Positions 1 to 8,300 of a stretch of DNA of 10,277 bases are shown piece after piece. The DNA comes from Hirudo medicinalis (Eukaryota > Annelida > Clitellata > Hirudinida > Hirudinidae): contig MPNW01000101.1 in the NCBI GenBank assembly GCA_011800805.1, positions 7,331-17,607 of the forward strand, read 5' to 3'. A program made the position numbers and the translations under genes. Below the pieces are notes generated by a model. That model was not told the DNA's origin. It was given only the letters and a program-made list of their open reading frames with translations, and ran no database searches. The first letter of the stretch is position 1; the number at the start of each line of letters is the position of its first letter.

Positions 1-120
<120 letters not shown>

Positions 121-417
121 AATAATAAGATTATAGAATATAAGATTCATAATTTCTATCATTTTGTTGAACTGATTTACCAGACAAATCAACATCATTT
201 TCATCAAACCATTCAGCACAAACTATCAGGATTTTCTTTGTGTGCAATAATTGCCATCGGCTCTTTCTGTCATTTGGCAGCCATTCGAATTATCTGAAGG
301 GTTTTTTTGTTGATAAACAGATAGAATGAATATATATTGAATTATAATATTGAATTAATGCCCATGATCGCATCACTTGTCGGTTGCTGAACATTTTTCG
401 TTAACATGACTTGTGAA

Positions 418-603
418 TAGGCCGCCGACAGAAATTTCGGGCTCCTAGGCAGTGCTCCTAGATCACGGGTCCATATGTTATGACAATTTGATGATGGAAA
501 AGCAAAAAAAGGTTGTGATTGTAAAATCTCAATATTTTCAAAACCTGGGCGGGCCCCTAAATTACTGGACCCTTGGGCACTTGCCCCCCTCTCGGCGGCC
601 GTG
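418..603. mobile_element. Short non-autonomous hAT-type MITE with 8-bp target duplication
   Basis: The 186-bp element is GC-rich inside AT-rich DNA. It is flanked on both sides by the exact octamer CTTGTGAA (410-417 and 604-611). Its ends form an imperfect terminal inverted repeat: the left end reads TAGGCCGCCGACAG and the right end, reverse-complemented, reads CACGGCCGCCGAGAG, sharing GGCCGCCGA. Eight-base target duplications and short TIRs near CAG/TAG are typical of the hAT superfamily. There is no transposase frame, so it would need a transposase supplied elsewhere. The interior has C-runs (583-590) and a central AT-rich stretch (about 480-540). The TIR mismatches suggest an aged copy. 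Superfamily assignment is inference from TSD length and end shape. Confidence 0.75.
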
Positions 604-894
604 CTTGTGAAGCAAATAGAGGTTACAGATTTTGTAAATCCGTTAAAACAGTGGCAACTGAAAGACTAACCTGCAATGTTATAAATCCATCTGTTAAAAT
701 TTAGATTTATCTTTGAGATTCAAGAATCTTTTAATGCTCAAATAAATAGTGTTCATCTGGTTTTGACTTGTTGAATAGGGCTCATCAGATCATCATGCTT
801 TCCTCAGAGCATTTCAATTCATCCATGTCACTGATTGAATGGTTGAAATAACTGATTATTGACTTAAACCCCCAATAAATTTTAAAACCTAATA

Positions 895-975
895 TAAATA
901 TCGATATTATAAAAATTATCGAATATCGAAAAATATCGGGGAAAAATATCATGATATTTTTATCGATATATTGAC
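895..975. repeat. ATATCG-rich palindromic repeat
   Basis: The motif ATATCG or CGATAT recurs here at least five times. At 942-961 there is a perfect 20-base palindrome, AAAAATATCATGATATTTTT. It is bracketed by outward ATATCG (933-938) and CGATAT (964-969) arms, which extend a potential hairpin. No coding potential is visible. It resembles the low-complexity ATCGAT repeats scattered through many invertebrate genomes, but I cannot name a family. Confidence 0.6.
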
Positions 976-1402
976 CTTCAAAATACCGGCAACCTTACTT
1001 GTACACGAGCCTTCAGTTCTTGTTCCTACGCTATTAAAAAGCACAAATATTGATGCTGACTTGCCCTTCAGTGCATTTGTGACTCAGATTGATAATAATA
1101 ATGAATTATCCATAATATTGAAAATGTTTATTGTGATTTAACAATGATCCCAAATTTTTATGTTTTTTGGTTTCACTATGAATGTCCTTAAGAATTTTAA
1201 ATGACCCTAAGATGTAATTTGTTCAAATTTATGTAACTTAGGAACTCCACATCGTTCACGTCCATCTTGCCCGATGTCTTCCGACGAGGAATTCGATGTG
1301 CATTTAAAAAACTAGCTAGAGCAATAAAATAATAATAGAAAAATAATTGCACAGTTTTACTTTCCTAATTGAAAGGTGCGCCGTAAAGAGATTCCGGCCT
1401 TA
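976..1402. other. Intergenic AT-rich DNA, no gene recognised
   Basis: Mostly AT-rich sequence with stops in all frames. The only protein-like scrap is at 1273-1314 (MSSDEEFDVHLKN then TAG). It follows an AG at 1239-1241 that could be a weak acceptor, but no partner exon was found. A short AATAAAATAATAATAG run at 1322-1337 is simple sequence. Similar featureless AT-rich DNA fills 121-409 and 612-894. Confidence 0.6.
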
Positions 1403-1690
1403 TCAAATAATAATAATAAAAGTTAATTTACGAGATGTCATGTCAGAACCGCCTTGAGTCCCATTGGTCGTGGTTTCATGACGACGTTTGGAGAGATGGG
1501 TCTTAAGGTGACGTCTGAAGAGCTCCAGGGATGGCTAAGCTGTAACGAGAGGGAGTAATTCATTCCAGAAACCAAGGGAAGCATACGAGATATCTCAACA
1601 CGACGAGGGATGGAGCAGGGTTGCCTGGACCGGTATCGAGAAAAATGCCGGGCCAGGAGTCGTCCTCTGTCGATCCGTACTTAGCGACAT
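1403..1690 (-). pseudogene. Decayed LINE (non-LTR retrotransposon) ORF2 C-terminal relic
   Basis: On the minus strand the frame from 1594 down to 1403 contains GFWNELLPLV, a TAG stop at 1537-1535, then LELFRRHLKTHLSKR. This order, W-N-x-L-P followed by F-(K/R)-R-x-LK-T-H-L, is the usual last segment of reverse transcriptase polyproteins of CR1/L2-like and related LINEs, just before the 3' UTR. The frame ends in a TTATTATTATT run and a TGA at 1405-1403. Upstream sequence to about 1690 is open in a different minus-strand frame, so at least one frameshift is likely. The stop and frame change make it non-functional. Its base composition is clearly less AT-rich than the surroundings. Clade is not assignable. 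Confidence 0.6.
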
Positions 1691-1695
1691 GGAGA

Positions 1696-1950
1696 AAAAA
1701 TAAGTAAGGCGTTGAAAGAGCTAAATCAGGACCGTTTCTCATTATATTATTATCCATTACGTATTTCATTATATTTTAATTATCTTTGTGTTGTATTTTC
1801 TGTTTGCTTATGTTTGACGATCNAAAAATAAGTAAGGCGTTGAAAGAGCTAAATCAGGACCGTTTCTCATTATATTATTATCCATTACGTATTTCATTAT
1901 ATTTTAATTATCTTTGTGTTGTATTTTCTGTTTGCTTATGTTTGACGATC
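1696..1950. repeat. Exact 127-bp tandem duplication around a single N (assembly join)
   Basis: Bases 1696-1822 and 1824-1950 are identical over 127 nt, from AAAAATAAGTAAGGCG to TTTGACGATC, separated only by one N at 1823. A perfect repeat with an ambiguous base exactly at the join is what results when two overlapping contig ends are scaffolded with a nominal gap. It should be treated as one copy unless reads show otherwise. Confidence 0.85.
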
Positions 1951-2207
1951 ACAAAATAAATTTAACAAAAAGATGATTAATAATATTATTATTGCAATTA
2001 CTATTAATAATATAAATAATTCTAATGACCAATAATGTAAATAAATGTATGTTTGTCTAAAATCTCTAAATTAGACGCACTGCATTGTGTACCTTAGTAA
2101 CTGGTTGGTCTTGATCATCGTGAAGGTGGGTCTCAAAGGAAGTTGCTAGTATGCAGTTTAATTGTCTCTAAAAATATTTTTGTTAAGGACTTTTATTTAT
2201 TTTTCAG
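1951..2207 (+). promoter_or_regulatory. 5' flank of the dynein gene with a probable 5' UTR intron or trans-splice acceptor
   Basis: The start codon at 2208 is directly preceded by TTTTATTTATTTTTCAG, a textbook pyrimidine-rich 3' splice site. Something is therefore spliced onto the ATG. One option is a 5' UTR exon ending at 2125 (GTGAAG followed by GTGGGT), which gives an 82-nt intron of normal size for this gene. The other is spliced-leader trans-splicing. No clear TATA box or other core promoter element stands out in the AT-rich sequence upstream, so the transcription start is unplaced. Confidence 0.45.
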
Positions 2208-2396
2208 ATGAATCCAAACGATATCAGGAAAGAATACTTATTCAAAATATGTTCAAACTTTTTTAGAGGTTTTACCGTTGATAAGCTGTTCTTAGAGCAC
2301 GACGACGATCAAATATTGAATGCATTTTTAAATGAAACAAGTTTCTTGGCGTTGGTAATATCAAATAATGGAGATAAATTATCTTTCAAACGTAAT
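2208..2396 (+). CDS. DYNC2H1: DYNC2H1 exon 1 (start codon)
   Basis: Codons 1-63. The ATG at 2208 was chosen because MNPNDIRKEYLF matches the family N-terminus (human Met followed shortly by VRKLFIF) at almost the same distance. It ends after AAT with a consensus GTAAGT donor, phase 0. There is no signal peptide, as expected for a cytosolic motor. Confidence 0.88.
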
Positions 2397-5300
2397 GTAA
2401 GTATGGAGCCATTTTCTGACTGATATTGCTTCAGTTAATGTAAAGCGATATGTTCAGGATTATTGCGGTTAACAGGTAAAATTGTTGACAAAACAAGAGA
2501 AAACTAGATCTCTTGTTTTTTGTAAAACAAGACCAGAAAAAATAGATGAGAAGAACGTGGAAAATGTTTTGGTTCTCTCTGTAACTGATACACCTGCAGA
2601 GACCATATACAATGCCCTCAACCAATTATATGTACCTCTTTTGGAAAGTCAACATTTTGAAGTTGGTCAGCAAATGCAAGCTCTGGTTGAAGAACTTGGG
2701 GCATCACAGGAAAATTCCTCTATGAGCAAGTTTTCAAATAAATCTAGAAATAATTTGACATACTTAAAACAAAATTGAAAATTTTTAAAATAATCCCAAT
2801 CTTTATTACAAATTCCTTATTATGATTTTAGGAAAAAGTTCAGTATTGGAGGAAATGGAATATTGGGAAAATATTGCAAACTCAAGTGATAATTTGGATT
2901 CTAAACGAGCTAAGGTTTTATACTAATGTCATGGGGATTGTAGTCATATTAGAAAATAAGATTTTATTATTTTGGGATGGAAAATTATAGATTAGATTTG
3001 GATGATAATAATGTAATTGTTATTAACTACAGATTTTTTATGAAATACTTGCTCCACTGGCATATTATTTTCAAAATTTGGATGGTGCTTCAATGAATGA
3101 TCTTTTGGACATTTCTGAGAAGACAAAAAATGTTCTGGATGATTTGTGGAGGATCACTGAAGTAAAGTTTTATCCTGAAGATAGAATGAAGAACATGCTC
3201 ACCGTAGTTGGTGAGTAGTTGAGTCCACAATAATTTTTAATGTGAACAAATCAATGCCAATTTTAAATAAATTATTTAGCACAAGAGTTCCAAAATGCCA
3301 TTCAGTGTACATTGAGAACAGCAGATTTATGGCATGAAAACACCCCTGTTTTAGAAGATTTGATTTCAGAAGCAAAGGGTGTTTGTAAAGATTGGATTAA
3401 AAATTGTGAAGTCCTCTCTGGTCACTTTTGGAAGACATCAGCCGAAAGACGATGGCATGCAAATGTTTACATCCCAAACAATTTGGTAGAACTAATGACT
3501 CGACTTGATGAGGTTGGAATACTATTTGATGAAAACAATAATTACTTAATTTTTTGGACTTTTTTATTTTTTAGATTTATAAAGTTCAATTAACAATTGG
3601 TAAAACTGCAAACCTTTTAACCCCAATTGAAAAAAATGACTTGGAATTTGACAAGCTTTTAAAAAACCTATCTGCATCAAAATCATTGGGACTAACCCCA
3701 ATAGGCAGTCAGATGTGGAAAGGAGCTCTATTGGAATTTGATAAAAAATTCATTAATGCTGAGAAACTTATTGCTCAGAAGTTGAGACAAAAATTTGTTA
3801 CATTGGAGAAGAACCCTCTGCAGCTTTTTCTTGAATTTGAAAAATATGCAGATTTGCTTTCAAGGCCCAATGTGTGTTCTGAGATGCAATTTGAAAGGTA
3901 ATTAATCTTTAAAACTTTTAAGGTAATAATTTTATTGTGCACCTTTTTTAAATTTTAGAGAAAAGCTTATAAGTCAGTTTTTGGTACTGATAGAAGAAGA
4001 GAAACTTAACATTAATGATATCAGAAATGACAAAATAATTCACAAGACCAAAAACTACTCAAACTTTGTTTTAAAATTGATAGAATTACAGAAAATAGAA
4101 ATGAAGGTTTTTTATCTCTTTAATTTTTTTGGGTGACATCTTTAAAATACTTAACTTATGCTTTTAAGCTGAGCAATGCCTCTAGGCTTAGTGGCATTCT
4201 TCTGCAAAACTTAGGGAGATCCAGAGACTTTGAAAAACAATTAAATTCACTTCTTGAAGAGGTAAACTCTACTAAACAAGATTTGTTCATGGATTGGTCA
4301 AGAGATGCTCAAGACTTTTTCAAGGAAAGGTGCAAAATTTATTAATAATTTACAAATTATAAATACTTAACTTATTTTTCATTAAAACGTTTTTTCACTC
4401 ATGACATTTTTTCAAAACTTGTGATGTCATTTGTTCCAGTTTGAAGATCAAAGGTAAACTGTTGGAACTCAATTCGCAAAATGGCAAACTTGAGGTACTG
4501 TTTGGAGAGAAATTAATAATTTTACTAAGGGAAGTGAGAACCCTCACTTGCATGGGATTTGTGTTGCCTAAAAATATGCATCAGCAGCTGAAAGAAGGGC
4601 AAGACTTTTATAAATATGGAATCGTTTTGAAGCAGGTACATTAAATGACTTATATTGACATGTAATCATAACTGTTAAATTGATTTGGTATTATTTGATA
4701 GATTGCCCATTTCTATAATACTGTTGACCAGCAAATCATACCTTGCCAGCAGCCTATGATGTTAGGATCTGCTCTTGCTTTTGAAAAGTTGATAAAGTTT
4801 CATAGAGGTTTGTCTCTTATTTATTGCATTAATAATATTCTGAAGAATTATATTTACACCTTACTCAGAGGGTACATCTGAAAAGATATGGTCAAATTCT
4901 ATTGAGTTGGAGGAGTATGTGAATATGCTAGAGCAAGCTGCTCAGAGATTTATGAGAGACATCAAGGACTTAAGAAAAATACACACACTAGTTCATGAGA
5001 AGGTGGTTTTATTGAAATATAGTCATGACTTTAACAGAGCCATGATTTTTATCAGACCTTGTACTCGTACTCGTACTTGGACCTCAAGTACTTGTACTTG
5101 TACTTGGACCCCCAGTACTTGTTCCCATGTTATTGAAAAACATGTTTATTGACACATTGGCATAATTGGATATTTTATGTGTGATAAAGTGACATAATGT
5201 CAAAATTTGAATAAATGCCGCTGTTTGATGTAAATTTTACAATTAATTTTTGATGCAAAATTCTTTAATTTAAAATTTTGCTTAAAATATACTTTCTATC

Positions 5301-8300
5301 TATATTGGACCAAATATATAATGAGCATTTTAGGGCATTAAAAATTTTCATCAATTAAGTAAAATGACAGATTTACCAAAAGTTATTTCATTTGGATTTG
5401 ATTATCATTTGTGTAAAGGAATAGGTGCATCTGCTAAATGCAAGTTTTCTAGAGATAGAATGATTATCTTCTATAATATAAAACAGAAAATATATAAAAT
5501 ATGTTTGTTTGTCTGCCCAAGAACTCCTCCCAAACAATGAACAGTAGTGACTTGAAATTTGCACATGTCATTCTCTATTCTCTATGGGTCAACTGTGGTA
5601 TTTTCAAGTTTTCCAACTTTCACCTTTTCCTAAATCGCATTCGAGCTTTGAACTCGAGAACAGAGATAAATTAGTTACATACTTGTTCATATCTCATCCA
5701 TACTTGTACTTGATTGAATCTCTAGTACTTGTACTTGCACTTGGACCTTGAGTACTTGCACTTGTACTTGAGCCACAGTACTTGGTCCTAGCTCTGATTT
5801 TTGTAATATATATTATATATAAGATTTTTATGACTTGAAAGAATTCTTCATATACGTTAAAACATGAAACTGTTTTGCAAAAGTAATCAGATTACTGAAG
5901 TTGTCTTTATGTAGTTTTGGAGGACAATCATTTGTTATGTCCAATTTTGGAATGATGAGAGTTGAGATTACCAGGGATACCTAAGACCAAAAGACCCAAA
6001 TCCCAATTTTCAGATTTTAACATGCACCAATATATATCGCACGGTATGTCAAAGATCCCAACCATTACTATTTTATGCTATTAACATAGCACCCATTCCC
6101 AAAGGTGGTATTTGGGCATGCATTTGATTTATAGGGATTTTGCTTGATCTTATGCTAATTGAAAGCAAAGTTTCTTGGGATTAGACTCTTGAGGTGATTT
6201 GATTCCACTGACACTTTGTAAGGATTTGTCTCAAAATCAGAATATCTCTAGATATTTTTCTTTACTATTAAATGTTTCAATGAACTTTTACTCATGTGAC
6301 ATTAACTTGTTACAGGTGTCGATTCTTATCAGCACTGATCTGGCAAAGAAACTCCCAATGTGGAAAAGTGAATTAAATGAAATTCGTAAAATGATGAATA
6401 GCCTTGTCAATCAAGTAGTTTTCATTTTCATTACATGATTAACTACTTTTATGAATAATGACCCAGTTCATTTTTCAGTAAACTTTTTTGATTTAAATTT
6501 TTATGAATATAGGGCTTTCTACAAGAAAATATGAAGTTGTGGAAGTACCATTGGGATATACAACTTTATAAAGCTCTTGAACACCAATATCAGAGGGGAA
6601 TTGTAACCCTTAATGAAGTGATGCCTGAATTTAAAGTGGATTTGATTTATAAGTTAGTTTCTCTACATCAAAAAGCCAATTTAAGTAATGCCTTAATTCA
6701 CAGTTCCACATCATGTAAATTGAGCATATTTTAAGTTCGAAAGTAAAGGCTTTTTTCAGAGTGCTAATTATAAACACATATCAATTTGAACACAACAAGG
6801 AAATATTTACTTAGTTATAAATAGATCTAGAAAGAATCTAGTTTAAAAAGAACTTGGCAAGTGACTGGTTAATTATCATCACACCAAGACAACTTTGAAT
6901 TTGATACAGAAGTGCAATGATGGCCTCTTGCATGTCCCAAATCAACCATCAATCTCAGTTTCTTTTAATAACTGCTGATTATTTCAAAAGAGCCAACGAA
7001 CGTACCAGAAGAAGCCAATATTGGCATTTTAAAGTCAACTATGACTTAATTTAGTAAATTTATAGCTGAGCTGTTAGACACATGCCAATCTTTTCAGAAC
7101 CTAAGCTTCAGTTTTTTTAAGATGAAGATGCTAATATAATACAAGCAATGTCATCCAACATTTTGGTGTAACTCTTGATTGGAGCCTCAGCCTCAATTTG
7201 CACTTATCACTCGTAGTTTGTTCCTGCAACTTGCAGGCTTTGCTTCACCATCAGGCACATGTTGACAATATATATCCATACTCTGCCACTGCCTTTTATT
7301 ATCGAGAATGCTCAACTACTTAGTTGCTGCAAATTCTATGGCAGGCATCTTCTTCATCTCTGCAGAAACTACTGAGAAGTCAAAAACAAGGTATCTTGTC
7401 ATGTGAAAGGCAGCAACATTGACTCAGCTTCATCATCTCCCCAAACCTGTCTATGTTAGGATAAACTTTTAGTAGCCTCCAATAGAAATTCTTTAATAGA
7501 AATTGAAAAGCCCTGCATGACTTAACATGACAGGCATGACTTAATGAGGGCCTGGTAAGGTGATTCTCTTTGATGTGTAGCTCAGATATTTTGTACATCA
7601 ATCTAAGTGCTATATCAAATGCCAAATTTAAATCTAACTCTTCAATGTAAATATTTTGAAAAGTCCAGGGGGGGCCCTGCCCCCCAAATTATGTCCCACC
7701 AATGCATTACTCCTGCCTCCAGCATTACTGAGATGTGCAGTTGGAAGAACATGAGCTGAAGAGGATCTTAATAATTTTCAAGCCTGGATGTCCAAGCAGA
7801 TTGGCCCAATGGCTTGCGTTTCTGCATGCAGTGGTAATGGCAACAGTAATGTTTACTGTTCATAATCCAGCCTGCACTGCCACTAGAGCAGTTAAATAAG
7901 TGACTTCACATCCTATTTGCATACATAAGGCACTGAAAAGATCGGATAATTACAAGAAAAATATGGAGGACCATCTCATTGAGACACTTGAAGACCAGAA
8001 GTGTCGCTTTGAAATTGATCCTGTTGTTGCCCAGGAAGTTTCTTAAGAATAGGAGATAGGCAATCATATTTGGTCCTCATTGCGAGCCTAGTAGCTGCAT
8101 TGGTGAAGGCAGCAAATTAGAGACGTGGTTTGCCAGATCATAGCTGAGTTTCAATAGTCAAGGATGGACTTACGAAATGAGAAGAACTGTCTCCAATTGT
8201 AAACTTCAAATTTTATTGGCTAATTAGATTTGTAATTTAACTTGAATCTTATATTTATTTTTCTATGTTTTGGTTAATTGATTAAAACGTGTACTAAATA

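Noticed and set aside
1273..1314. Small frame MSSDEEFDVHLKN with an ATG
   Set aside because: Only 13 codons, with no convincing donor or partner exon. It looks protein-like, but there is not enough to call a gene or exon.
2458..2475. Alternative exon 2 acceptor TTCAG at 2457
   Set aside because: It would add GAT TAT TGC GGT then an in-frame TAA, so AACAG at 2475 is the usable site.
2431..2625. 64-codon minus-strand frame opposite exon 2
   Set aside because: Antisense shadow of a coding exon, with no independent support.
5003..5152. Open frame continuing from exon 11 through the TACTTG repeats
   Set aside because: Chance read-through. Exon 12 at 6316 supplies the conserved continuation with exact length, and the open frame consists of Thr/Ser/Cys/Trp codons from the repeat.
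7380..7625. 81-codon open frame on the minus strand inside intron 13
   Set aside because: No recognisable motif, no splice partners or regulatory context, and it lies in repeat-like intron sequence. Length is within what chance allows in AT-rich DNA.
7767..7864. Frame EEDLNNFQAWMSKQI resembling the DL...W segment of LINE reverse transcriptases
   Set aside because: It lies downstream of the LGV-x-LD-like block, the wrong order for one RT domain, and lacks further supporting motifs. Another frame is equally open here.
7945..8046. 33-codon plus-strand frame beginning DNYKKNMEDHLIE
   Set aside because: It looks protein-like but is short, has no start context, and matches no dynein segment or transposon motif I know. 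It falls between exons 13 and 14, which join perfectly without it.
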